Of a DNA stretch of 64,000 bases, positions 1 to 12,701 are shown piece by piece. A program made the position numbers and the translations under genes. Each line of letters opens with the position of its first letter. The stretch's first letter is position 1. Origin of the DNA: Lamellibrachia satsuma. Taxonomy: Eukaryota; Annelida; Polychaeta; Sabellida; Siboglinidae. The notes beneath the pieces were generated by a model. That model ran no database searches and was not told the origin of the DNA. It was given only the letters and a program-made list of their open reading frames with translations. Location: contig BSQZ01000006.1 of assembly GCA_033239005.1 (NCBI GenBank), positions 11,167,662 through 11,231,661 on the forward strand, given 5' to 3'.

Positions 1-950
1 AGGAAGAATAATTGTAAACGGGGAATGCATTGAACAACCGTTACAAACGACTTGACACGATAATCGAACTGCGTCGAAATTGCGAATTCGAAACGACATA
101 CGAAACGTATTTCGGCAGGTAAAGTTTGTCGCTAGCGTAGACAACGCACATCGCTGAAGATTATTCGAAGCATGCCGATTGACCTAGGTTAGCAGAAACA
201 TGAGACGTAATAACACAGATGTACGATAACTAATTGCTGGTGAAAAATCATATATACTATGCAAACGTACGTCACACATTGACAGATACGTCGTTAGAAC
301 AGTTCTGTTCTATGCTTTGACGAAAACTATTAATATGTCATCCGTAACATATGTCGAGCTTTATATTTGCCAGCGATATACCATAATATATAGCGAGTCA
401 TTTTAGTAAAATAAGAACCGTTTTGATATCAGATATCATACAAATAAAATTAACAGTTGGTGGCAATGCGAAGCAAATGTTGCAATGCATCATTTATTTT
501 TATTCGTCTGGGTTGACTGTATTAGTGGCCTAAGCCAATGTTTACATATCATAAGCACAGGCAAATTTTATTTATCCAGAATTTATAGAATGTTAAGTAG
601 TTTAGACTGGTGTGCGACGTACGGTTTCGGGTGACGAACGGTTTCACTATTTTAGTGTTATACTGATCACTGATATTAAACGTGGTTTTCATATTTCAGA
701 ATGGGTGGCAAGGGCGTCAAGCCCAATACACAAGTTGCGTGCCATGGAATTCCCGAAGCAACACAGAAATGACCCAGCGTGGAAGAGGGTCCTACATCAA
801 AAGGACTAGCAAGTCAACAGACTTCGCACTACACTGCAGCAGTCGCTGCAGCAATGCCAATATGAATATCGTGATCGCTAGTGTGGCGTAACACACCACA
901 CCCCTTACATAATGTCGCTGTCACAAACGTTACGGCTCTCTCGCGCATTG
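1..950. other. Unassigned sequence, no recognisable gene
   Basis: I recognise no gene here. A short exon-like patch lies at about 700-890, where a polypyrimidine-poor AG at about 700 precedes an ATG followed by a short open frame. No protein family is recognised, and the frame closes within 25-70 codons depending on reading frame. Similarity to the other duplicated units starts only at about 950. Confidence 0.4.
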
Positions 951-2210
951 TGCAACTTTAGCATGTAATTATGTAATTGAATCATTGTGTTGTACGCTAG
1001 ACAATTAGACTGTGTTTTGAAGAAACACATATTTAGTTACCTAGCCATGTTTACATTTATGTTGATTTAACCAACTGGTGAAGATGGGTTGCAAAATGTC
1101 GTAACTATCACCATGTTGTATTTACACACAGATGACACAAAGACAATAGATTCTATGCATGCATTCGTTTTCAAGGAAAGTGCATACATTTGAATTAATA
1201 GTACCGTTAAATGCTGGCGAGTCGAGCGATACAAACATCATAACAAAAACACGTATTATCGGCTTGTAGGATATGCCTCCCCCTCCTATCTTCTGCTGGG
1301 CTGCACCAACGGTTCGGAAAGTCATTTCTCACAGGCGTAGATGTAAGGTGTTTTAATTGTCTGTCTTTTTGTGTTAGCCAATAAGTATTAGAGTACTACA
1401 GAAGTGTAGTCAACGCGCTGTTCGAGGTTCGACGAGATTTTAATCGTGTACATCAGACGGCTACATATATTGTGACAATACAATCGCCCACATTGACAAT
1501 GAAAACAAAACAGCGAATATAAATATCACCGTAAAAATTAACACAGACAGTTAACATCCAGAAGTTTAAAAGAGAAATGTAATTGTTAAATATAACCGGC
1601 AATTTGGAATTCTAATGGTAAAGCAGGTATGGCCCGCCAGGACCACCCTTACTGATAACTTGGATGCCTAAAATGTAGCTTGTGCCGGCCCCTTCGAATA
1701 CATCCACCTGTGTCATGCATTTTCCACCAGTGTATTTATACTTTGAATTTTCCAAATTTCCAGACTCCGTAAATAAAGGCGTTATAAATTACCTCAACAC
1801 CCAATGGGTTACATATATTGGTTATTTCATCTTCAAAACACAACAATTTCTTTAGAATACAACCTGTCGCTGCATCGATTATGCATAATATTTTCCCGCG
1901 GATATCGGCAAACTTCGATGTGACGTCACTGGTAACGTGGAAACGTAGCGAGACTCGGACTTTCCATTCATTCACTTGTTGTTTTGAAGCGAGCGGCAGA
2001 ATATGTTTTTGTGGCATTCGGTTGTATTGCAAACAGTAGTAAGACTACAGTAACATGTTGTTCATTTAGGTGCCCTACGCGGCCAGCTTTTGTAAAGAAA
2101 TGGCCGCGAAAATGAAACCTTCAAACTTCAAGCCAACGAAGGACAAACTTGTTTCGACCGCGACCCGGAGAAAATGGCAGCTTTTGATTATAGTCGTGCT
2201 AAGATTTAAC
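950..2210. repeat. Unit 1 upstream block, paralogous to 21200-22490
   Basis: This block matches 21200-22490 collinearly. Shared landmarks include a cap-like stretch around 960-1010, the short exon-like minus-strand frame at 1620-1810 (matching 21714-21902), and the segment ending in CGTGCTAAGAT at about 2210. It is the left end of the oldest-looking copy of the duplicated segment. CR1 element 1 interrupts the block at 2211 and it resumes at about 7148. Confidence 0.75.
1620..1810 (-). other. Exon-like relic, paralogue of 21714-21902
   Basis: On the minus strand this region reads as a short peptide with a GTSYILGIQVISKGGPG segment, also present at 21714-21902. Here the upstream half is frameshifted and stopped. 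The protein family is not recognised. It may be a decayed coding exon carried by the duplicated unit or a fragment of a transposon. Confidence 0.3.
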
Positions 2211-2302
2211 AAGATTTAACAAGATTTGCCATCCAAGCCAAAGGCCCAGATGGCAAGTGGACAAGGAAGCCATTGGCTTATCGAGAGTCCAACAATGTTC
2301 AC

Positions 2303-5153
2303 CTACTTATAACCCGCCCTTCTGATATATGTGTCAACCTTGTTTTTAAACATATTCACGCTGCTAGCAGTTACACAATCTGTAGACAGTTTGTTCCATT
2401 CATTTACTGTCCTCTGTGAGAACGAGTGCTTCCTGATGTCCAATCTACATTGATCCTTTACTAATTTTACCTGATGTCCTCTAGTTCTGCTATCCTTCTT
2501 GAGTGAGAAAAACATATTTCTATCAATATTTTCATACCCATTCAATATCTTAAAAACTTCAATCTGATCTCCTCTTAACCTCCTTGTCTCTAGAGTTGTT
2601 AAACCACATTCTTTCAGGCGTTCTTCATAACTAAGGTCTCTAAGTTCTGGAATCATTTTAGTTGCTCTCCTTTGTATGCTTTCAAGCGTATCTATATCCT
2701 TCTTACGATATGGTCTCCATGCTTGTATACAGTATTCTAAATGAGGTCTAACTATTGCTTTATAAAGAGGTATAATTAACTTTTTTCCCTTGTATGTTAT
2801 GTTTCTTCTAATCAATCCAAGAATTTGATTACCCTTTGAAGCTGCAATACCACACTGCTCTGAAACTTTCATATCAGCGCTTATTGTAACTCCTAAGTCC
2901 TTTTCTTTTACAGTAGTACCAAGAACAGTAGCTCCCATTTTATAGTTTACATTCAAGTTCCCATGTCCTGTATGTAGGCATTTACATTTCCCAAAATTGA
3001 ACAGCATCTGCCATTTCTCAGACCATTTCACTAATCTGTCTAGATCGTTTTGTAAATGTTGTTTATCACCATCAGTATTAACCTTTCTAAACAGTTTTGT
3101 GTCGTCCGCAAATTTCAGTACGTTACTTGTTATACTGTCGTCCAAGTCATTGATATAAATTAAGAATAATATAGGTCCTAATACTGATCCTTGAGGTACC
3201 CCACTCAAAACCGATTTCCAATTTGAAACTTCGCCATCTACTACAACTCGTTGTCTTCTGTCAGTCAGCCATTGTTCTATCCAGTCAGTTATGCTATCCC
3301 CGATACCATGGGCTTTTAATTTAAGTAGCAATCTTTGATGTGGCACTTTGTCAAAAGCTTTCTGAAAATCTAAGTAGATAATATCTACTGGCGATCCCTC
3401 GTCTATCCACTTAGTGATTTCTTCCAAAAAACATAACACATTTGTTAAGCATGACCTCGCTTTAAGGAATCCATGTTGAGATGAATTTAATAATTTATGC
3501 TTAACGAGGAAGTCCACCATATGGTCTTTAATTAACCTTTCTAATAATTTACAAATCACTGACGTTAAACTCACTGGCCTGTAATTCTCTGACTTATTTC
3601 TCGAACCCTTTTTAAATAATGGTATGATGTTTGCTTCTTTCCATTCAAACGGAACAACTCCCTCTTTTAATGACAAGTTGAATACTCTTGCAAGTGGTAT
3701 ACTGATTTGATCTACTGTTTCCATTAGTAATTTTGGAGGAATCCCATCCACTCCCGGTGATTTGTTATCCTTCATTGCCTTTATTTTCCTAGCTACCAAT
3801 TCTGGAGTTACAACTAACGGTCCTAAATAGTCAGATTTAGTCCCCTGAAATTTAGCATCAGCAACTGGTAATGAACTAATATCTTCTTTTGTAAAAACTG
3901 AACTGAAGTAACCATTTAGGTCTTCCGCCATTAAAAACCCCTGTGATATTATATTTCCAGCACTGTCTTCTAGAGGTCCAACCTTGTCTTGTACGTTTTG
4001 TTTACTCCTGACATATGCATAAAAACTCTTGCTGTCAGTTTTTATGTTACATGCCAGTTTTTGCTCATAGCTTCTTTTAGATTGTCTGATTTCAGTTGTA
4101 GCTGCATTAAGTGCCTCTTTGTATTTTGCATAGTCTTCTTCCTTTCTGGTACGCCTATAAACCCTCCACATAGTTTGTTTTAGCATTATTTTTCTAATTG
4201 CCTCTTTTGACACGTGTTTCTTTCTACACCGTTTTCCTTGTTTTCGGAAGGGAACAAATTTATCAATGATACTCTCAATTTCATATTTTAGAATATTCCA
4301 ACATTCAATTGCAGTCTTATTCATCAGCATGTTATTCCAATCTAGCTGTGCTAAGTATTTTCTCATATCTTTGTAGTTACCTTTGTGGAAGTTTCTCTTG
4401 TTCGTTTTCTTATTTTTACTTTCTGATTTTACATTGATGTCAAAATGTATTTGATTATGGTCACTATTACCCAATGGTTCAAATATTTTTACATTGTCCA
4501 CTAATTCTTTTTGTGATGACAAAACTATATCTAATACATTTTCTCCCCTGGTTGGTTCTAGTACGTGCTGAGTAAGAAAGCTATCCTGGATTAAACATAG
4601 AAATTGTTGATCCTCAATCCCTGTGCTCTCTAGAGAATTCCATTGTATGTGTCCATGGTTAAAATCTCCCATTATGATACATTCCCTTTACTAACTTCCT
4701 TTATAGCGTTTTTTATTTTTGTGTTGTCCTCTTCGTTTATGTTTGGACTTCGGTAAACTAATCCAACAGTTAATTTTGAATTTCCTGAAACAATTTTGCA
4801 CCAAACAGCTTCATCGCAATCTGCTTCCCTTTCTAGTTTCATTTCATAAGCCTGAATAGATTCTTTAACATATAAAATAACTCCCCGCCCCTTCTTCCTA
4901 TTCGATCTTTCCTAAACATTACGTATCCTGTCAGTCCTAATTCAGCATCTGTTATATCTATGTTGGCCCATGATTCAGTTATACCAATTATGTGAGGGTC
5001 AATATCTTCTACCATAATGTTTAATTCGTTTTTCTTATTTACTATGCTCCTTGCATTTAAACATACGCATCTATAACCTTTTTCAGAGATGTTTTTCGGA
5101 TGATTTGATATTGGTTTATCTGTGCTAGTGGTCTCTTGTTCTGCTTGAGACAC
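2303..5153 (-). pseudogene. CR1 ORF2: endonuclease-reverse transcriptase, two frameshifts
   Basis: The product would nick target DNA and copy the element RNA into it. The order is an AP-type endonuclease (CLNARSIVNKK, GITESWAN, MGDFNHG, GNSDHNQIHF), a linker, a reverse transcriptase (NYRPVSLTS, DFQKAFDKVPH, GVPQGSVLGP, LKFADDTKLF) and a C-terminal tail ending RRAGYK. The catalytic pair in FADD is intact. Two one-base losses in runs of G, near 4887 and near 4680, break the endonuclease; the same G runs have one more base in the copy at 34.2 kb. There is no ATG near 5153 in this frame. The longest uninterrupted frame, 4672-2303, holds the rest of the endonuclease and the whole reverse transcriptase. 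Confidence 0.9.
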
Positions 5154-5169
5154 CTCTAGGTAACCCCCT

Positions 5170-6420
5170 GCACTTCTAGTTTAAAGAATGTTTACTTCCA
5201 AAAATATTTGTCATTGTACCCAAGTCGCTATCTACTGCTGCTGAAAGTTTGTCCGCGAATACTGCCGCCCCCTTTCCACTTAAATGAAGCCCATCCTTCA
5301 TGTACATATCACCCTCCCAACAAAACTTTCCCATAAATCCACAAATCCAACTTCCTCTTCCCTACACAGCCTCTGGACTAACATGTTAATTGCCATCCCC
5401 CGACAATTTCGATATTTATGACCCTCCTGCCCATCACAGGTAAAATCCCTGACAGTATTACCTGCTCAACCCGCGTCTGTTTTAGTGTTCTGACCAACTG
5501 CCTATATTTCCTAACTATGGCAGTTGTACCCTCCCTCTCTACGTTATTTGTCCCTACATGTACTAAAACAGATCCACCCTTACCCGAGCCTACGATGTTT
5601 TTTACCCTCTCAGTTATCGCCTCTATTTTGGCTCCAGGCAAGCAGACCACCACATCATCTCCCTTGTTTAAGACTCTGTCGGTCTTCCTAACTATCGAAT
5701 CCCCCACAAACACCCTCGCTCTCTTCCTCACCCCCTCTATCACTGCTGCAGAATAACTCTTCCTTTCGATCCCCTCCATCACATTCTGTCCTGACCCCTT
5801 CCCTTCCGTCTCCCCCACTCCCTTCTCCTTCCCTCCTGTCTCCCCTACTCCCCTCTCCTTCACTCCGGTTGTTTTCCCTCCCGTCTCCCCCCACTCCCTT
5901 CTCCTTCCCTCCTGTCTCCGCTACTCCCTCTCCTTCACCCCGGTTGTCTTCCCTCCCGTCTCCCCACTCCCTTCTCCTTCCCTCCTGTCTCCCCTACTCC
6001 CCTCTCCTTCACCCCGGTTGTCTTCCCTCCCGTTCCTTTCCTTCCCGTCTCCTTACGTCCTGTCTCCCTATGACCTGTCACCTTCCCTCCTCTCAGCTTC
6101 CTCCCAGGCTGAGGTGAGCTCTCCCTAGCATCTCTTGTGTCTTTCCCCACTTTATCGTCTACTGTTCCCTCACCGGAACTACTGGCACAACTCCCCTGAT
6201 CCCTTCCCACCATTGCCACAACGAGCAGTCTCAGCTCTTTCAACTCCACCTCTATTTCCTTCATCCTTGCGCATCCCCTACACTCAAAATTAAAACTATC
6301 TGCCTGGACCTCAGCCCAGGACTTTTCGCACCCAGACTTGACGAAATCTACCCAGTTACTACAACTGCCACAAATTACGTGCCTTGTGGCCTTTAACTGT
6401 CGTTTGCACGGGGCCATCAT
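5170..6420 (-). pseudogene. CR1 ORF1: cysteine-rich finger plus SGNH esterase, frameshifted
   Basis: The first ATG pair at 6420 begins a protein starting MMAPCKRQ. It carries a cysteine-rich finger-like region (CGSC, a further C, then CRGC), a low-complexity charged middle, and an SGNH/GDSL-type esterase. Esterase blocks seen are VFVGDSIV (nucleophile serine), VHVGTNN (Asn block) and, after frameshifts, KDGLHLSGKG (Asp-x2-His block near 5290). ORF1 proteins with a PHD-like finger and an esterase are known from CR1-type elements. The middle contains 74- and 75-bp tandem repeats at about 5790-6030, and the 74-bp unit changes frame. Further shifts lie near 5400 and 5310. Confidence 0.85.
5790..6035 (-). 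repeat. 74/75-bp tandem repeat inside CR1 ORF1
   Basis: A pyrimidine-rich unit (plus strand) recurs at 5860, 5935 and 6009, giving unit lengths of 75 and 74 bp. In protein it encodes glycine/glutamate/lysine-rich repeats of the type GVGETGGKEK. Because one unit is not a multiple of three, the array itself causes an ORF1 frame change. Confidence 0.8.
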
Positions 6421-7147
6421 ACAATTTAGTTTTAATTAGTGTGCTACGTTAGCCTTGAATAAGGCTGTTTTTGTGATCAAAAGAACACTTTAGGCTAAAA
6501 ATCCTGCCACCTAGCGAATACGGAGAACACTGTGTAACAAAACAACGAAGTGAGTGTGTACTAATTTACGCTAAAGTCCTGCTGTTAATTCCTTTTTACC
6601 GAAAACGTTGACTACCACTATGTCAGATATTACCTTATGTATGTAATTTAAGTAAATAAATCACTTTATCTTATATATATATATATTAGCTAATGTAAAC
6701 GATAGCTCGATGCACGGGTTGAATGACTTGTAAACAAACTCCCTTTTATCACTCGTTGAGTTTGAATCCGGGAAAAAAAAATACTACCTCTGTTAACAAC
6801 AACGGTTTCTTAATATATGTCTACAAGAAGTTGGTGAACAATATATGTATAATACTAATACTTATTCTAACCAATATTCACTGTTACTGACTATTCACTA
6901 TGTTATCTAATTTTTCGAATTGTAAACACCCCTATTAACGCTCGCTGAATTCCCCGACAGAATCCGAAACTAACTTACTCTAAAATACTCCCTCTGACTA
7001 ATAATTAACAAAACCTGTTTCCTAATATATGTCTACAATACGTTTGTGTATAATATATATGCAATAGTAATACTTATTCTATTTGATATTCCACGTATTT
7101 CTGTAAATGATCTACACCAAATTCAAGTCGCTGCACCAAGATATCTT

Positions 7148-8860
7148 TGAAAGAGCATGATGTGCCAACATTATTCCAGGTAGTAAAAATTATGTTGATG
7201 TACGTCGCTCGGATCGATGGTAAGCAGCTTGCTTGCCACTAGCAGCGAGATATTTTACTTTCTGACATAACCTTGAAAAGATATCTCCTAGAGCAGCCAA
7301 GATTCGCCGCTACCATACATATACACATCTCAAGTTATTAATACTCTTACTTCCATATAGCGGTAAAAATTTACAAACACTAAAACAAAACGCATCATAT
7401 GCAGCTAGACATAGGAGAACGCAAGTTTGTGTTTATTTTTGTAAATTTTGAACGTTATGTTGAAGTAAGAGTATTTTTTACCACTGACATGTGCACATGT
7501 AATTTTTATATATGAGGAGACGATTGGCGGCTCTGTGTGGTCATTTTCATGGTTAGGTTAGAAAGTAAATAAGAACAAGCCGAAGGCTACTGGCCTCGCA
7601 AAACTACTCCGAAAGAACCGAATTCGAGGACGATTCTGTGGTATCACTTGGCGATAGTGGTTCGAAATCGTTACATTTTACTTTTTATTCCGGAAAATTG
7701 ACACCGCCACCACTCACCATAGAAACGCGAGATAAACAATGCTGAAACAATGTATATAAATCACTGACTTAATGTAGGCCCACGTCATCAGTTGCGTCAC
7801 AAAACCACGTGATTGCTCCTCATTACCTTTGAATTTTCGCGCGCTTTACGAGTGAAACGCATTAAATATACAATTTTACATATAAATAAATCTTTTTGTT
7901 AACTCTTTCTGCTGGTATATTGTACATACAATATTAAGCTTTGTGCACACGCCGATAAAGCATTTTTGTTAGTACCTTATTGTTATTGGGTGGGTTCATT
8001 GACTTGTTCATGTTATTAATTTATTGCTTGATTCATGTAGTTCGCTGCCTGATTCATGTTGCTTTTTCACTAATTGATTCATGTTCTTGTTGCACGAATT
8101 GATTCGTCTTGTTGTTTCATCAATTGATTCATGATGCCGCTTCACCTGATTCATGTTCTTGTCACGATTTTTCTGTCGAAATGTTGCTTATTGAATGTAT
8201 AAATGTTCCACCAACTAGGCCATGTTGTTTGTTCTCATTTTACAATTTCCTTGCTAGATTTATAACCCTCTAGTTAATGGGTAATTCCGTAACATAAATT
8301 AGGGTTAGTGTCCTGCGGGCAGTTGCATGACAGGCAACCAACTAAGTCGATAATTTACACACGAGTCCCTCAATGTCAACATGTTGGCCAAATGCTTGGG
8401 TGCCGTTGCATGACTGCCTCTCCCCAGCTGTCCCCCAACTGGGTTCCACCTGCGGGACTAGTCGATCAACAGATCTCCCCATTTTAGGGGCAAATCTTCC
8501 CATAATTCAATTCGTCATTAATTAAAATGATGTGTATATATAGCACTAACAGCAACAGGGTGAGGTTCGTGGGATTACAATTGGTAAATTTATTAAGGAT
8601 GAGGCCCTTGTGAACTTATTTCGTATGCAGCACCACAATTAAAGCAACTATGTTTAATTCATACTGTAGTACAATGTATTCCTCAAGTCTAGTGTAAGCA
8701 AATACGGTTGAATATGATAGTGCATAACCAGGTTATGGTAATGACATTTCATCAGCCCCTGCTTCTAAGAAAGCTATCAATCAATGCTTAAGAAAATGTT
8801 TCTGGTAAAGATAAGTATGCTAATTAGTTATTAACCCAAACAAAATTGTTCAGCTTTCAG
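7148..8860. repeat. Unit 1 middle block, forward GPCR deleted
   Basis: Positions 7148-7985 match 22497-23275, upstream of the unit 2 receptor. From about 7990 the sequence jumps to the equivalent of about 25300, downstream of that receptor, then continues collinear with 25300-25815 and 58300-58800. The forward GPCR and most of the minisatellite are therefore missing here. No coding frame is seen. Confidence 0.75.
7990..8165. repeat. Residual 25-bp minisatellite (unit 1)
   Basis: Short array of degenerate units of the form TTGATTCATGTTGTTG followed by TTTCACC/A. It is the shrunken equivalent of the arrays at 24.6-25.45 and 57.2-58.44 kb. Confidence 0.65.
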
Positions 8861-9533
8861 GAAAGTTTTTTATACATAAAATTATTTTGGTGTGCCAATA
8901 TGGTACTTTTCATGTGAATGGTCCATACTGCTCTAGATAACATCCAAGTGTGCTGGGGCTGCCTCGGGCTGCACCAGGAGTTGTGTTTTTTCTTTGGGTT
9001 GGAACTCACCTGGGCCATGTCATGCAACAGCCCCTAATGACTAGGAGGTAATTAGCCTAACTTCGGCTAGAACTGGACTTAGGGGTGTGTCATGCAACAG
9101 AACCTTGATCAGAATACAATAGCTAGTTCTTTTCATCTGTCAGATTTACAAATGAGTTCCCGCTCTCCAATTTCACGTAGTGTCACGATATATGTGATGG
9201 CAAGAACATATCTCGAGGAAACGTAATTAAGTTGCCTGTGAATGAATGTATCAATGTAGCAATGCAGAAGTAAAAGTAAGAAACCTGACGAAGGTAGTCA
9301 AGCGATAACTGTGATGATTTATTAATTAATACGTTGAATCGCATGTATTTGTCTTTATTTGGATCAAGTCTGGTATGATTAATTAGATGCATTTTCCGCT
9401 GTGTCATATTTAGATGTCGTATGCCTAAGCTTTGCTTAATGATAAGACATTAATTCGGCACTCGTTGAAGGGAGAAACACCAGCTTGTGAAACACACGGA
9501 ATATATCTTTGTCCCGATCTCTCTTGTTTCCTT
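8860..9533. repeat. Local direct repeat, copy a
   Basis: This stretch, which begins near ATTATTTTGGTGTGCC and ends at CTTGTTTCCT just before the TA array, recurs at about 10600-11229 in the same orientation. It also corresponds to 27950-28145 and 59400-59750 in the other units. No gene is seen in it. Confidence 0.75.
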
Positions 9534-9764
<231 letters not shown>

Positions 9765-9767
<3 letters not shown>

Positions 9768-9958
9768 GACTTAAGGTGTCCACTAATTAGTGAGATCCTA
9801 CGCGCTTTCTTTCTTGGAGCGTTAGTATTCAATGATGGCAGCACGTAAAAGAGGAAACACGCCCTGTTGCTCACGAACACTCTTTATTGAACGAGCTGTT
9901 TCACCAAGAAAAATGATGACGTGTTTAGCAGTGAAGCTCGTAGCTGTGCTATGCTCGT
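9765..9958 (+). repeat. Inverted repeat arm a (194 bp)
   Basis: The reverse complement of 14001-14194, with about seven differences over 194 bp and no length change. A more diverged direct copy lies at about 28150-28235 in unit 2. The two arms enclose the right half of unit 1 with its inverted receptor gene. Confidence 0.9.
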
Positions 9959-10267
9959 CAGAAGGCAAGCGTTTGCAAACTGCTAATATGTTTAGTGAGA
10001 CTGGCACCAGTACATCAATCTGAACCTACCAACATTGACAGACGACAATTATCGTTGATGATGCGCGAAACGAATGACGACTAAGAGGATATTAGCAACG
10101 GCTTCGGAGTCACATTAGTTTCAATCATGCTTCATTGAACAAACAATAACATGGCGATTAAGAAGAAACGGCTGCATCACAGGTTTGTTGTGTTTACTAA
10201 GTAGCGTTGGCTAAAGCTGTGATTACTGTCAAAGCACATAACGTGGGTTTTTATATTGCGCTTTGTT

Positions 10268-10572
<305 letters not shown>

Positions 10573-10599
10573 TTTTTTCATTTGTCCAAAACTACAATT

Positions 10600-11229
10600 A
10601 AATTGTGTGTATGCATTAAATTATTTTGGTGTGCCGTTTTGATACTGAGAATGTCTTATAATGCGCTAGATAACACCAACGAGTGCACGGGCTGCACCAG
10701 GAGGTGTCCTACTTTGAGTGGAACTCAACTAGGCGCCTATCGTGCAACAGCTCCTAATGACTAGGTAGTAGTTAGCCTAACTTGGGCTGGAACTGGACTT
10801 AGGCAGGTGTCGTGCAACAGGAAACTGGATCAGAATATAAGAACTACTTCTCAACATCTATTGTATTTATAAATGAGCTCCCGCTGTCCAATTTAACGTA
10901 GTGTCCCGTGATATGCGATGGCAAGAACAGAACTCGAGGGAACATAATTAATTTGCTCGTGTGGTAAACTACATTGTAGAAAGAAAACCGAGAAAATTTA
11001 GAAAGGTAATCAAGAGATAAATGTGGCGATTTATTAATCAGTGAGTTGAATCGCATGTAATTATTTAGACAAAATTTTTTATGATTAATTAGGCTGTCAT
11101 ATTTATAAGGCGGATGCATAGGCTTTCGATGTTCCTTAATGACATAGCATTAATTTAGCATTCGTTGAAGGAAAATACATCTTGTGACATATGGAATATA
11201 TTTCTATCCGGGACTCCCTTGTTTCCTAT
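10600..11229. repeat. Local direct repeat, copy b
   Basis: Second copy of the 8860-9533 segment in the same orientation, with scattered substitutions and indels. It shares the GGGCTGCACCAGGAG motif and the end at CTTGTTTCCT. No gene is seen. Confidence 0.75.
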
Positions 11230-11400
11230 GACCATCTCGATGACCGTATCTTGCTTTTTCTCGATTTTCCCTTATTTACTCACACGTGCACACTTACCCA
11301 CACCAACAAGATTAGTAAAATCTGGAATGTAATGATTTTTCGCGTTTTTCAGTTTACATAGTAAAAATAGGAGACCAGACATAATAAGCCACATGCATTG

Positions 11401-11425
11401 TGTGCGTGTGTGCGTGTGTGTATGA

Positions 11426-11470
<45 letters not shown>

Positions 11471-11485
11471 TGTGTGTGTGAGTGC

Positions 11486-11561
<76 letters not shown>

Positions 11562-11573
11562 GTGTGTGTGTGG
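11401..11573. repeat. (GT)n / (GC)n microsatellite
   Basis: Mostly GT dinucleotides with a GCGCGC core around 11488-11502. The Cys-Val and Thr-His frames across it are repeat artefacts. Confidence 0.97.
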
Positions 11574-12021
11574 TTCCGTGCTTTTCAAGCCTGGGCACAA
11601 GGTCAAAGTTGATAAATAACAAAATTGTTACACATAAAAAACCGATTTCAAGCAAAACAGACAAAACAGGACTGCCATCTACGTTGATGTTTCACACCTT
11701 CTGGACCTGTTTATTATTGTCGGTGCATGTAATTTGGTATTTACTTTTATATGCAATACACAAATATTGTAATGGTATTGGTTCTCTCAACACAAGTTTA
11801 ACAAATATTGTGTTTAACTGACTGAACAACTAAATAACTGTCGAGATGTCACGCGGACCATTTGGTTGAATTATCTACCGTTCTTGAGTTCAGATGTCCA
11901 GTAATTTGGGGTAAGACGAAATGACATGAACAATTAAAGAGAAAAAAAATATAATTTTGTTTCCGTTCGTTATGGTGGCAGCACTGTGGATTTGGTTAAA
12001 TAATATATTGTTGGCATGATG

Positions 12022-12206
<185 letters not shown>

Positions 12207-12701
12207 GTCTGCAATAAACATGGAAGGTCGCTGACCAATGATGCGTAATTGAGAAAATGTCTGCAAGACGATATAATCGTACAGACGGTTAGTTAGTGGA
12301 TGCCACGTATTAACTGACCGTCCAACTATGTTTGTACATTATATTAATAAACCGCTGTTTATAGAGCACTATTATACTAACTAAAAGGGTGTTTGTAGGT
12401 TTCGTGGCAAATCGGTAGTGATATAGTTTTTTTTTTTAATTTAGGGGGTCAACAGCCCCACCCACAATGCACCGACATCACTTTTTTGGATGCAGCACAC
12501 CAAAAGCACCATGAAACCATTGTTAAGAGATGATTATTACTTTAATTAATGTATTACATCGTGGGCTAATCGGCCACCATATTGTTTATTGAGGAAGTCA
12601 AGGAACAATTCCACAGTTTGCCAACATCACTTGTTGGCTTCCTCACATCCATATCACTTTAAAACCGTTGGTTTGCATGCTTTACTCAAACATGTCTGGT
12701 T

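Larger units (their letters stand above)
2211..7147 (-). mobile_element. CR1-like non-LTR retrotransposon, near full length (element 1)
   Basis: The element has, reading on the minus strand, a 5' UTR from about 7147, ORF1 from 6420, ORF2 from about 5160 to 2303, and a 3' end with a hairpin and decamer tail at 2211-2280. Its extent is set by comparison with unit 2: host sequence ending CGTGCTAAGAT at 2210 continues as AAAGAGCATGATG at about 7148, matching the uninterrupted site at 22490-22500. AAGAT occurs at both edges, consistent with a short target-site duplication. The 5' end is shared with the copy at 43.1-47.6 kb, which supports it as the true element start. ORF1 and ORF2 are both frameshifted, so the copy is inactive as it stands. 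Confidence 0.85.

Noticed and set aside
612..891. Exon-like frames near the left edge
   Set aside because: A plausible AG precedes an ATG, but two registers are equally open, no family is recognised and no paralogue exists in the other units.
5418..6117. Plus-strand frames across CR1 ORF1
   Set aside because: Shadow frames of the minus-strand esterase and its repeat array.
11272..11821. Cys-Val and Thr-His repeat proteins
   Set aside because: Products of (GT)n/(CA)n reading, no codon bias or family; the same holds at 17044-17308, 28893-29505, 56504-56815 and 60664-60871.
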